Below the pieces are notes generated by a model. That model saw only the letters and a program-made list of their open reading frames with translations. It was not told where the DNA came from and ran no database searches. From the NCBI GenBank assembly GCA_009735695.1, contig SRSL01000002.1, forward strand, positions 239,229 through 303,228: DNA of 64,000 nt, in the 5' to 3' direction. The translations under genes were made by a program, and so were the position numbers. Below, piece by piece: positions 1-7,497 of the stretch. Every line of letters starts with the position of its first letter. The stretch's first letter is position 1. This stretch comes from Christiangramia bathymodioli (lineage in GTDB: Bacteria; Bacteroidota; Bacteroidia; Flavobacteriales; Flavobacteriaceae).

Positions 1-973
1 ATTGATCATAATTCAAATGAACTTCTTTTCCTGGTTTTCCGCTCCATGGAATACTATCTCCTTTAATTGCAAATCCATCTCCTTTTGATGAAAAAGCTTG
101 AGCAATACTGGAAAACACAAGATGCTTTTGATTGGTTTTAAGGTGATGAAAGCTTATTCCAACATAACACGTTTCTGGACCTTCTTCTTTCAATCTCCAT
201 GGAATTCCTCCACCTTTGTAATATAAAGCTACAAGAAAATTCCAAGCCCTTGTGGCCGGATCCTGAGACCGAATAGAATCATTGAATAAGTTGTTAGTTC
301 CTATTTGAATTGGAATTCTGACCTTCATAGCCCTAGCTTTCAATGCTCTTCTAAAGTCTCGAAATAATAAAAATTCGTCTTCATTCTCTTTTTCTTCATC
401 AAAAAGTTTGTACTGCCAATCTGTTTTCCGGCTTTTATATTTTTTTATTTTTTTTTCTTCATCTAAAGATGTGGGAATATTTATTGAGGAACAATTTTTT
501 CGAACTCCGTTGGAAATGGTACAAATGATAACGTCAGGTTTAATATTTAAATTTGATAATACATTCAATCCTTTATCGTAAATATTTAGTATTTCTTCAA
601 ATGCATTAATGCTATCTTTTGTTTTTAAAATTTTATCAATATTGCCAAATGAATTTATATCAATCTCCCAGGCTTTATCAGTTATTAAATCGCATTTAAA
701 GACTTTGGCAAAACCTGGAAAATCAGGATATAATATTTGATCTTTATCAGATTCAATTTTTTTACGACAACGGCCAATCCAGTTTTTTGCATTTCTTATT
801 TCCGCAGGTTCACCAATTATGCCCACTCTAATTTCATTCTTGCGAGACTGACCAAATCTTAAATCATATGGACCAGCGTTAGTTAATCCAATTTTAGGAT
901 CTGAAAATTCACCTGCACCACCAAATTGTAAAATTGGGATATCTAATTTTTTGATTCTTATATCTAAGGACAT
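1..973 (-). CDS. Short prokaryotic Argonaute (MID-PIWI), 3' part beyond window
   Basis: The reading frame runs from an ATG at 973-971 to base 1 without a stop, giving 324 residues; short pAgo proteins are usually 450-510 residues, so roughly a third is missing. The N-terminal ~150 residues fit a MID domain and the rest the start of PIWI. Hallmarks are YYKGGGIPWRL (residues 251-261) and YVGISFHH (270-277). In catalytic PIWI domains the equivalent strand reads GIDV, so the first catalytic Asp is Ser274 here and the protein should bind but not cut nucleic acid, as known for short pAgos. The start codon follows the upstream stop with no gap, so the two genes are translationally coupled. In the known family the pAgo pairs with an APAZ partner and uses a guide RNA to sense target DNA. 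Family call is firm; guide and target types are inferred. Confidence 0.85.
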   Translation of the reverse strand, partial: MSLDIRIKKLDIPILQFGGAGEFSDPKIGLTNAGPYDLRFGQSRKNEIRVGIIGEPAEIRNAKNWIGRCRKKIESDKDQILYPDFPGFAKVFKCDLITDKAWEIDINSFGNIDKILKTKDSINAFEEILNIYDKGLNVLSNLNIKPDVIICTISNGVRKNCSSINIPTSLDEEKKIKKYKSRKTDWQYKLFDEEKENEDEFLLFRDFRRALKARAMKVRIPIQIGTNNLFNDSIRSQDPATRAWNFLVALYYKGGGIPWRLKEEGPETCYVGISFHHLKTNQKHLVFSSIAQAFSSKGDGFAIKGDSIPWSGKPGKEVHLNYDQ

Positions 974-3688
974 CTATTCACGTTGGTTAATACTGTTACT
1001 TTTAATTTCATCAATAAGAATAGACACTTCATCTTCCAAATTTTCAATATCATCATAATCATATCCCTCATTACTATCGAAATCTTGGAATCTATTAGTA
1101 GTTAATTTTGGATATTGAGCAGAAATCTTAATAGGACTTATATTCTGTTTAAAATTTTCCGGGTTAAATTGGATCCAAAATGCGTTTTCCTCTCCTTTTG
1201 CAATTATATTTGACCAAAAGTAAAGATCATTTAATACAGATTTATTATAATCGATGGATGAACGTTTTGTTGCTAAACGTGATATTTTTTCACTTTTTAC
1301 TAACCATTTTTCACCATCAACACTAAATACATAACCAGGCAAAAGCACCAAAACCCAATCTGATCCAAATCTTTTAATTTGATAATTCACTGACTTATGT
1401 TCCCAATATAAAAGTTCATCTGTTTTTTTGTTTATTATCCTTTTTGCAACAGTCCTTGTAGCTCTTTTTACCCTTGCATGATAACTCACCGTTCGATTCT
1501 CTGTATCATTTAATTTAGGAAAATATGCTCTTTGTCTCCTCCAATCTACAATTAATCCGAGCGATTCTAAATGGACTTGAATAGATTTGTTTAGTAACCT
1601 AACGATCATCTTTCTATCTTCATCTTTTTCCTCAAATTCTGAAAACGGGATTTTTTCAGTCATGCTTGGTTCTACGTAATCTGCTAATGGAGTTATTGAT
1701 TTATCAAATGGATAGAATTGAATTAAATCATTTCCATACATTTCAAATGGCGGAAAAATAAATCCTCTATGTTCCGCATAAAATTGCTTTTTGTTGAACA
1801 ATTCATTTACATATCCTTCATAAATAAATTCAGGCAGCTGAAGGATTTCTAACATGTTTCCTACGAAAACTGATCCTTCCATATCAGTCGTAGCTGTTTG
1901 AGTAATTGAATCAATCGATTCAGGTCTAGCAAAAATTTGGACTTTAAAATTTTCATTTGAATCGTCAGGCCCAAATAAAACTTTTGAATTATATTCTAAA
2001 ATCTTGTCATAAACATCAGCTAATCCAGAACCAGCCTTATCCATTGCACCACCTCCATAGAAAAAATCTGCTATAACTGGATTACGGTAACTTTTAATCC
2101 CTCTTCTACCTTTAGATATTTTATTAAAAATAGAATCACTATCCAATGACTTTTTTAAATCTTCAGTAATTCCTCCCGGATTGGATATTTCAATAAATTC
2201 AGAATTAATATGGATTTTTGTAGGTTCCTTGGACTTATAATCTCGGTGAACCAATGCATTGACTAATAATTCTTTTAAAGCTAATGGAGGATAAGGCAGA
2301 ACATCTCTAGATATTTCTCCTTTTAATCTAAAAGATTTATTAAATTGGGATAGGATGTCAAGTAATCCGTCTAATTGCTCCCAAAGATTTCCTTTAAAAA
2401 GAATATTACCTTCAAATTCATGTTCAACATCATTCTCCTCATGATCAAATATATACGAAAGCCATTCTTCGTTTTTATCTATAGATAATTCAACATTAGC
2501 ATAAGGTATATTTCGATCAATGTTTTCTCCAAAAAGTAGAAGTCCGGCAAATGTTGGATATAAGTTTCCTTCAATGCTTTTTAACAAATCTCTTTCAAGT
2601 CCAAATTTATCAATCCATTCGCTGGATGGATTTTCTGGATAGTATACATACAAAGATTTACAATATGATATAATTCTCTTCTTTAATAGAGTATTGTCGA
2701 AATTCCAATTCTCATTTTTAATTATCTTGAGATCATTGATATCTGGGGTGAATTCCTTTTCAGCCGGAACTTCAATCGATTGCTGAATTTCATGTTTATA
2801 ATCGTACCAAATTTTATGTATTAAATCATCAAATCCGGGAGTCTTAATCAATTGGAAGTTAGATTTAATTTCATTCGCCAATGAAATTACATTTGAGGGA
2901 ATGTCATCCAAACTGGATTTATCATAATGACACCAATAAATTCCATTGGGAAAACCATCTGTATTTTTGGTTTGTGAAAGTAATAAACTCTTCATTATAG
3001 AGTCTTCCGCACCTCTATAACCAATTACAATGATGGGATTATCTCTTAGAATAGGAATTAATCTTTCAACGAGCTTCGAATGAAGAGAGGATATTTCATT
3101 GATTAAATTTTTATCAGTATAAGTCTCTATATCTCCATGTAGATGAACGATCTGAGCAGAGTCTGGATTAGTAGAAATCTTAATTATCTCATCGTAATTT
3201 TTAACTAAATGATAGCCGTGTACTGCTCGATTGCCATTACAGCTGGTCGCAATTAATGAATCAAAATTAGTCGTTAATATTGTTTGAAATACTTTCAATC
3301 CGATTAAATCAGCTAATTTGTTGTAACCCGAACTTGGTGGAACTTGTGGATTTAATACATCTTTTAAAAACTCCCTTCTTATCGCTTTAGGTTGTAATAA
3401 GTTTTCTACTACATATGGATAATTATCGGCTGCCGATAGATCTTTTTTATACCATTTCTGTTTAATTAACCAAGGATACCAATCACTTCTCCTTATTGAA
3501 ACCTCCTTAGATGGTAGTCCATTTTCTCTAGCATATCCATATTTAGCTGCTTTATCAACAAATTCAGATGCAGAAGGTATTCCAGATTTTATTGAGCAAC
3601 CAGCTCCAAGTAAAAGAACTGGTTTCTTATCATTAAGCAACAAAGATTGCAAAGTACCAATCGTAGAAGAACTATATTCAATATCCAT
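974..3688 (-). CDS. SIR2 - RecG/Schlafen-type ATPase-like - APAZ effector of a short Argonaute system
   Basis: A 904-residue protein with three parts. Residues 1-300 are a SIR2 domain with GAGCS (28-32), TTNFD (139-143), HLHGD (182-186) and GYRGAED (223-229); the Asn/Asp and His expected for NAD+ hydrolysis are present. Residues 330-590 resemble the C-terminal part of Schlafen AlbA_2/RecG-related proteins with a HATPase_c_4-like domain: AGLLLFG (381-387), LKELLVNALVHRDY (471-484), ISNPGG (501-506), RNPVIA (535-540) and KAGSGLADV (551-559). Residues ~600-870 fit an APAZ region, including a conserved stretch around 735-795. In SPARSA systems SIR2-APAZ binds the short pAgo and depletes NAD+ when invading DNA is detected, killing the infected cell. 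The middle domain is not part of the usual SIR2-APAZ layout. Preceded by an XRE regulator 63 bases upstream, followed directly by the pAgo gene. Confidence 0.85.
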   Translation of the reverse strand: MDIEYSSSTIGTLQSLLLNDKKPVLLLGAGCSIKSGIPSASEFVDKAAKYGYARENGLPSKEVSIRRSDWYPWLIKQKWYKKDLSAADNYPYVVENLLQPKAIRREFLKDVLNPQVPPSSGYNKLADLIGLKVFQTILTTNFDSLIATSCNGNRAVHGYHLVKNYDEIIKISTNPDSAQIVHLHGDIETYTDKNLINEISSLHSKLVERLIPILRDNPIIVIGYRGAEDSIMKSLLLSQTKNTDGFPNGIYWCHYDKSSLDDIPSNVISLANEIKSNFQLIKTPGFDDLIHKIWYDYKHEIQQSIEVPAEKEFTPDINDLKIIKNENWNFDNTLLKKRIISYCKSLYVYYPENPSSEWIDKFGLERDLLKSIEGNLYPTFAGLLLFGENIDRNIPYANVELSIDKNEEWLSYIFDHEENDVEHEFEGNILFKGNLWEQLDGLLDILSQFNKSFRLKGEISRDVLPYPPLALKELLVNALVHRDYKSKEPTKIHINSEFIEISNPGGITEDLKKSLDSDSIFNKISKGRRGIKSYRNPVIADFFYGGGAMDKAGSGLADVYDKILEYNSKVLFGPDDSNENFKVQIFARPESIDSITQTATTDMEGSVFVGNMLEILQLPEFIYEGYVNELFNKKQFYAEHRGFIFPPFEMYGNDLIQFYPFDKSITPLADYVEPSMTEKIPFSEFEEKDEDRKMIVRLLNKSIQVHLESLGLIVDWRRQRAYFPKLNDTENRTVSYHARVKRATRTVAKRIINKKTDELLYWEHKSVNYQIKRFGSDWVLVLLPGYVFSVDGEKWLVKSEKISRLATKRSSIDYNKSVLNDLYFWSNIIAKGEENAFWIQFNPENFKQNISPIKISAQYPKLTTNRFQDFDSNEGYDYDDIENLEDEVSILIDEIKSNSINQRE

Positions 3689-3751
3689 CCAGAATTTAAG
3701 CTTAAGTGATTAAATAATTGTGAGATTATAAACCTGGTAAAATAAGATGGA

Positions 3752-4138
3752 TTATTTATTATTCATCAATTTTTCCAAATATGCAATCTTATCTTTTTCA
3801 GCTTGAACCAAGCGCTCATACAACTCAACAATCTTTTCTACTGGGTCAATTGTACAGAAATAGTTGTTATTATTGGCGCTATTATCTTGGAAAGTATTAT
3901 TTATAATATTGAAAACAGCCTCCTCACTAAAATGTCGGATAGCTTCTGGCGAAACTTTCAAAACTTCCGAAACTTTAAGAAGCGTTTCATCTTCCACATT
4001 CTCGCTCTTTTCCATGTGGGAAACACTTTGCTGGCTAATTCCAAGTTCTTCGGCAAGAGTTTCCTGCTTCATACCACGTAATTCACGAATACGGGCGATC
4101 TTACGGCCTATATGATTGGGTTTGGTTGTAGTTGTCAT
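3752..4138 (-). CDS. XRE-family HTH transcriptional regulator
   Basis: A 128-residue protein with an N-terminal helix-turn-helix of the Cro/C1 type at about residues 10-65, recognisable from RELRGMKQETLAEELGIS followed by QSVSHMEK. The C-terminal half holds an Asn-rich linker and a helical, charged tail (ELYERLVQAEKDKIAYLEKL) that could form a coiled coil for dimerisation. This architecture is common in Flavobacteria. It lies on the same strand 63 bases upstream of the SIR2-APAZ gene, so it probably heads the Argonaute operon and controls it; a palindromic candidate operator lies just upstream. It could alternatively be an independent island regulator. Confidence 0.8.
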   Translation of the reverse strand: MTTTTKPNHIGRKIARIRELRGMKQETLAEELGISQQSVSHMEKSENVEDETLLKVSEVLKVSPEAIRHFSEEAVFNIINNTFQDNSANNNNYFCTIDPVEKIVELYERLVQAEKDKIAYLEKLMNNK

Positions 4139-4143
4139 AATTA

Positions 4144-4210
4144 CAAATTTACTATTCTTTCGGCTTTAAATTTACGGTTTTCCCTTAATTAAAGTAAGGA
4201 TAACCCTTAC
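4144..4210 (-). promoter_or_regulatory. Candidate promoter and palindromic operator of the XRE-SIR2-Argonaute operon
   Basis: On the minus strand TAAATTTG (4151-4144) matches the Bacteroidetes -7 box TANNTTTG and would start transcription almost at the xre ATG. Upstream is a run of half-sites: CCTTA (4183-4187), GTAAGG (4194-4199), CCTTAC (4205-4210). GTAAGGATAACCCTTAC (4194-4210) is a perfect 6+6 palindrome with a 5-base spacer, the size expected for an XRE dimer site. No good -33 box is visible, so the promoter part is tentative. Confidence 0.4.
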
Positions 4211-4414
4211 AGGTAATAAACAAACCGTCTTGGGTAAAATACCAAAGCTTCTGGTTCGGTACTGCTCTAGCTGGTTCTAACTTTCTAATGAATTTAGACA
4301 GCGAATTGTAGAGCCTTCTTCAAAGATACCATTTTCTCTAAATGAAAATGCTCAAAAAAAGAAAACTCATCAACCTGTTGTGAACAGTTATTTCATTAAC
4401 CAAAATATTAGATT

Positions 4415-5272
4415 ATGCTAGTAAGTAACTCCAAAAGTCTTTCCGCAGTTGTCAATGCGATTCGGAAACTGGTAAAAGTCCATTCCATTTACGTAATCGG
4501 TCACCAGGTTTACAAAACTAAAACATGTTGCTCTCTTCATATAAATATGCAACGCCGTAAAACAACTCATGTGTATACCCTGCTTGTGATTTCCTATGAT
4601 CTGGTAGAAGATCCACATAAATTTATGAACGAGGTGTATAATAAAACACAAAGGTCTTCTAGAATTTATTCCATCCATTATACCTATAATGAGGTAAGCT
4701 TTAGACTTACCGAAGGAAATAATTTCTTAAGCCTTGTGCTGAGCAAAGCAGTTATTACATACCAGCAGAATCAGAATTTATACCATCTTCCCCATTCCAT
4801 ATTGTATCATCCAACCGTATATAATAAAGTGAAGAAAGCTTGGGATTTAAGATATAAACGTGCAGGATACTTTTTTGAGAAAACGACCATTTGTGAAGAT
4901 ATAACAGACGATAGTTCAAGGTATTTATTATTTCAAGAAGTAGTAAGGCAGACCTGTCTTGGATTACTGTACCTGTTCTGGGAGTTCCAGCCTAACTTTT
5001 TCGCAATCCCTTTTCTTTTAAATCTTTGCAGTCAGTTTACAGATCTTCCAATTATCATTTATCCAAAAGATTCTTTCCGGTCTAAGGAAGCCTATCACAA
5101 ACTATGTCATGCCCGCTATTTAATGAACAACCAGCCATCAACATTTCAAACGGATGAATATACCGGACATATTGAAAAGGTAGTGTCTCATTTTCTTCAG
5201 AAAGCCGAAGTCCTGGCAGAGCAACAACTAGTAGAACTGGAACGAAAACATAATAAAAAGAAGCAGCGATGA
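4415..5272 (+). CDS. Degenerate nucleotidyltransferase-HEPN-like protein
   Basis: A 285-residue protein. The first ~115 residues have the strand/helix order of the minimal nucleotidyltransferase (MNT) fold (YTLLVISYD near 52-60, then LTEGNNFLSLVLSKAVITY), but the catalytic GSxxxG and DxD motifs are absent. The C-terminal half is helical and resembles a HEPN domain (QEVVRQTCLGLLYLFWEF; LCHARYLMNN near 225-235). HEPN domains are RNases or RNA-binding modules found in toxin-antitoxin and defence loci. It starts an operon with two small genes, each overlapping the previous one by four bases (ATGA). The fold call is by pattern and uncertain; an accessory mobile-element function is likely. Confidence 0.45.
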   Translation: MLVSNSKSLSAVVNAIRKLVKVHSIYVIGHQVYKTKTCCSLHINMQRRKTTHVYTLLVISYDLVEDPHKFMNEVYNKTQRSSRIYSIHYTYNEVSFRLTEGNNFLSLVLSKAVITYQQNQNLYHLPHSILYHPTVYNKVKKAWDLRYKRAGYFFEKTTICEDITDDSSRYLLFQEVVRQTCLGLLYLFWEFQPNFFAIPFLLNLCSQFTDLPIIIYPKDSFRSKEAYHKLCHARYLMNNQPSTFQTDEYTGHIEKVVSHFLQKAEVLAEQQLVELERKHNKKKQR

Positions 5273-5661
5273 AAACCGGAAAACTAAATAAATTAAAGCT
5301 GAAGGAGCTCAGGAAAATTTTAAAAAGTCCGTATGGCCTACAACCGGAAGTATGTGGAAGGCGAAAGTTTGTTACTGCAAAGGTGCGTTTTGAGGATCAT
5401 GAGGATTATTTGAACAGAGTTTCAGCGCTTCTAGAAACGGCCGTACTCGCTTTAGATGGAAATGGGGAGTTCTATTCCAGGATGCTTTCTAATAAAAGTA
5501 AACAGGATAGCATCAGGCTCACCATCGAAATGGCCATTGAACTCTTACCGCATGATGATTTTTTTAACCTGAGAAGATTAAAAGCCATTATTGAGGATGA
5601 TCTCGAACATTCAAATTACCCAAAGCGTTTGAAAGAAAAGATTGAAAAAATAGAGTTATGA
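5269..5661 (+). CDS. Small hypothetical protein, first of two paralogues
   Basis: A 130-residue protein of unknown family, basic at both ends (KLNKLKLKELRK; KRLKEKIEKIEL) and helical in the middle. Its start overlaps the end of the MNT-HEPN-like gene by four bases and its stop overlaps the next gene in the same way, so all three are translationally coupled. The central pattern (LLE-AVLALDGNGEFYSRM then IEMAIELLPHDD) recurs in the next protein (LLK-VCIEEMVYGAEGASSRI then LELVIQLLPKYE), suggesting an old duplication. No catalytic motif is visible. Possible roles are partner or neutraliser of the HEPN-like protein; this is inference from context only. Confidence 0.6.
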   Translation: MKTGKLNKLKLKELRKILKSPYGLQPEVCGRRKFVTAKVRFEDHEDYLNRVSALLETAVLALDGNGEFYSRMLSNKSKQDSIRLTIEMAIELLPHDDFFNLRRLKAIIEDDLEHSNYPKRLKEKIEKIEL

Positions 5662-5996
5662 AAAAAGCAGATATAGACCGATTCAAATTTCTGAAAAAAA
5701 ATAGTGTTACTTATTTCAACACGCTGAAAGCCACAGATAGAAAGCGCACCTATATAGCGAAACTTGAATTTTCAAGTTATATTGACCTGATAGAGACAAT
5801 TGATGTTTTATTAAAGGTATGTATTGAAGAGATGGTTTATGGAGCGGAAGGAGCCTCATCCAGAATTAAGCAAGACCCAAATATTCAGTATATCTTGGAA
5901 TTAGTAATACAATTACTTCCTAAATATGAAGCAGAATTACTTGATGAGATTCGTCCCTTACTTACGGCCAAAGAAAATCAACCGAAGGAAGAGTAA
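5658..5996 (+). CDS. Small hypothetical protein, second of two paralogues
   Basis: A 112-residue protein, overlapping the previous gene by four bases. It shares with that protein the order basic N-terminus, a strand-like segment (TYIAKLEFSSY versus FVTAKVRFEDH), an acidic helix and the IQLLP/IELLP segment. No known domain recognised. It ends 28 bases before the end of a convergent small-peptide remnant. Real gene status is supported by the operon overlaps and by the paralogy; function unknown. Confidence 0.6.
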   Translation: MKKADIDRFKFLKKNSVTYFNTLKATDRKRTYIAKLEFSSYIDLIETIDVLLKVCIEEMVYGAEGASSRIKQDPNIQYILELVIQLLPKYEAELLDEIRPLLTAKENQPKEE

Positions 5997-6023
5997 TATC
6001 TTACTAGGAAAATATGCCTGTCA

Positions 6024-6173
6024 CTACTTCCAAAAAATCCATTTACTTTTTTTATCTGGGGCATTTTCCTTTTGACTTGGTTTATATGCGGGATTCCGGT
6101 CAGATTGAAAATAATTCGGCTTAATCCATTTACTTCTTTCAGAGCTGTTCGCATTACCTTTTGATGCAATTTT
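6024..6173 (-). pseudogene. Broken copy of a ~50-residue Ser/Lys-rich peptide gene
   Basis: Read on the minus strand this frame gives about 49 residues homologous to the intact peptide at 15455-15610: both share A-x-K-G, a SERSK segment and a C-terminal K-E-[NS]-A-[PQ]-D-[KE]-K-S motif. The position of the start ATG in the other copy is AAA ATT here, and no ATG, GTG or TTG occurs upstream before the stop, so this copy seems to have lost its start. A frame starting at 6169 in another phase also exists but is not conserved in the second copy. The structured leader at 6181-6247 is retained. Confidence 0.5.
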
Positions 6174-6250
6174 ATTTTCAGGGTTTGGAATTAGAAAGGC
6201 CTTATAAAAAGCAAAGCGGCTTTATGCAGGCCGCTAATTTCAAATCCTGT
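6128..6250. repeat. Dispersed repeat copy 1 (peptide start plus structured leader)
   Basis: Similar, in the same orientation, to 15562-15697. ATTTACTTCTTTCAGAGC is identical in both (6128-6145 and 15562-15579). The part upstream of the peptide is a nested inverted repeat: outer arms 6181-6194 and 6234-6247, inner stem AGCGGC/GCCGCT (6215-6220 and 6230-6235). Both outer arms differ between the two copies in a compensating way (GGGTTTGG with CAAATCC here, AGATTTAG with TAAATCT there), which argues for a selected structure. Confidence 0.6.
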
Positions 6251-6355
6251 TATTTCAGCATCAGAAGGTAAGGCTATGAAAGTTGCAGAAATATTGAAAG
6301 CATGATTGCTCTTTTATACCAAAAAGTTAGTAATGAAATTGAATGAAGCGGACTT

Positions 6356-6414
6356 AAGTTAAAAAAGTAATTCCCAATAAGGTATATAAGATTGGCAAGC
6401 TACTTTTTTAACTT
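6356..6414. repeat. Nested inverted repeat (14-base outer arms)
   Basis: AAGTTAAAAAAGTA (6356-6369) and its exact reverse complement TACTTTTTTAACTT (6401-6414) enclose 31 bases that themselves contain CCAAT and ATTGG as an inner stem. The right arm ends in T-rich sequence but no plausible plus-strand gene precedes it, so a plain terminator is not the obvious reading. Confidence 0.6.
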
Positions 6415-6642
6415 GTGTCCAGGAGCTTTTAAATGAACCTCTTTTTCTAAAACGGAGCCATGGCGAAGAGAAAGGAAATGTGGTAAATGGGTTCAAATGG
6501 TGTTATATATTAGACTCAAATCTGTGTTTTTTTACTAAAAAACATACCGAGTTTATTGAGCTAAGAGGCTTTTTTAGTAAAAGAAAAAAATTGTATGTAT
6601 TCATTTCATATAATTTAGCAGTACTTAGTATCAAATGAAAGC

Positions 6643-6723
6643 AAATCTGAGGGAATATAGTTTGTAACGCGGCTCTGCCCGTTGCCCTCTTGCTATTCCC
6701 TCCATCCCTCAATTTCAGATTTT
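6643..6723. repeat. Structured palindromic element, copy 1
   Basis: Outer stem GAGGGAATA/TATTCCCTC (6649-6657 with 6694-6702), inner hairpin GTAACG/CGTTGC (6664-6669 with 6680-6685), then unpaired CCTCTTGC (6686-6693). Further out AAATCTGA (6643-6650) is mirrored by TCAGATTT (6716-6723). The layout and the CCTCTTGC segment match the element at 7102-7170. It may be a structured RNA, a REP-like sequence or a recombination site; none can be decided from sequence alone. Confidence 0.6.
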
Positions 6724-7101
6724 ATTTTAAATATTTAGTTAGTTTTTTAGGAACTAAATAATTCTAAAAGGGAATAGCCAGAGATGATAATTTGTTTCAG
6801 ATAATCTTTATACCAGGCGAACTTGAGGGTACTATTTTTCTTGGAAATAGACTTTAGGGCTGGTGATAGTCAATCCAGTTTTTTCATAAAAAATTATCCG
6901 TTTTTACTGGCCTGAGAAGATTTTTTCATAAAATATTCGGAATAGCAGTTTTTTACAACTCCATTCAAATCATAATTTCTGCACGTTGAAGATCGCATAA
7001 TTTTCATTTTTACGTGAAAAATTTGCCTATTTATAGGTCTTTCGAAGGTTTTTCACGGAAAAACTGTACTTCTTTCAAATCTAAAAATCTGTAAAACACT
7101 G

Positions 7102-7170
7102 AAAACTAAGGGGGTATAATTGATGTAACATGCAGAGCGTGTTACCCTCTTGCTTTTCCCCCTTAGTTTT
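7102..7170. repeat. Structured palindromic element, copy 2
   Basis: Perfect 13-base outer stem AAAACTAAGGGGG (7102-7114) with CCCCCTTAGTTTT (7158-7170). Inside is a 9-pair hairpin GTAACATGC (7125-7133), loop AGA, GCGTGTTAC (7137-7145), followed by unpaired CCTCTTGC. Same plan as 6643-6723, with different stem sequences, so the structure rather than the stem sequence is conserved. Confidence 0.65.
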
Positions 7171-7497
7171 AACAACATACTTATATAACCCGAATAGATA
7201 TAATGAATAAACAATTACAAGAAATTAAAAAGTTAAAAAAATATAATAAATTATAAAATAATCTATATTGCATATCAATAATCTCTTTTTTTATTAAAAA
7301 ATTACGATTAATCGAAATCTACAAAAATTTCAATCATAAAAAATTGTAGAGTTCATTTAGGAGGATATACCCTACCGTTCCTTCTCGAATAATTAAACTA
7401 TCAAATTCTAATTATTTTTTTCCTTGGATATTACAGGGAATAATTAATTACTATCTGTATGAGACGATCGAACAGATTGTAATCAAAATCTTTTATT

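Larger units (their letters stand above)
5997..7497. other. Gene-poor 1.5 kb stretch with nested inverted repeats
   Basis: No convincing long coding region. The stretch holds the degenerate copy of a small-peptide gene with its structured leader (6024-6250), a 14-base perfect inverted repeat (6356-6414) and two related structured elements (6643-6723 and 7102-7170). The remainder is very AT-rich. The short minus-strand reading frame at 6503-6712 overlaps one structured element and has no family signature. Confidence 0.6.

Noticed and set aside
5978-6169. 63-codon minus-strand ORF
   Set aside because: Another frame of the same DNA is the one conserved with the peptide at 15455-15610, so this frame is probably not coding.
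6503-6712. 69-codon minus-strand ORF
   Set aside because: Overlaps the structured element at 6643-6723 and has no recognisable protein features.
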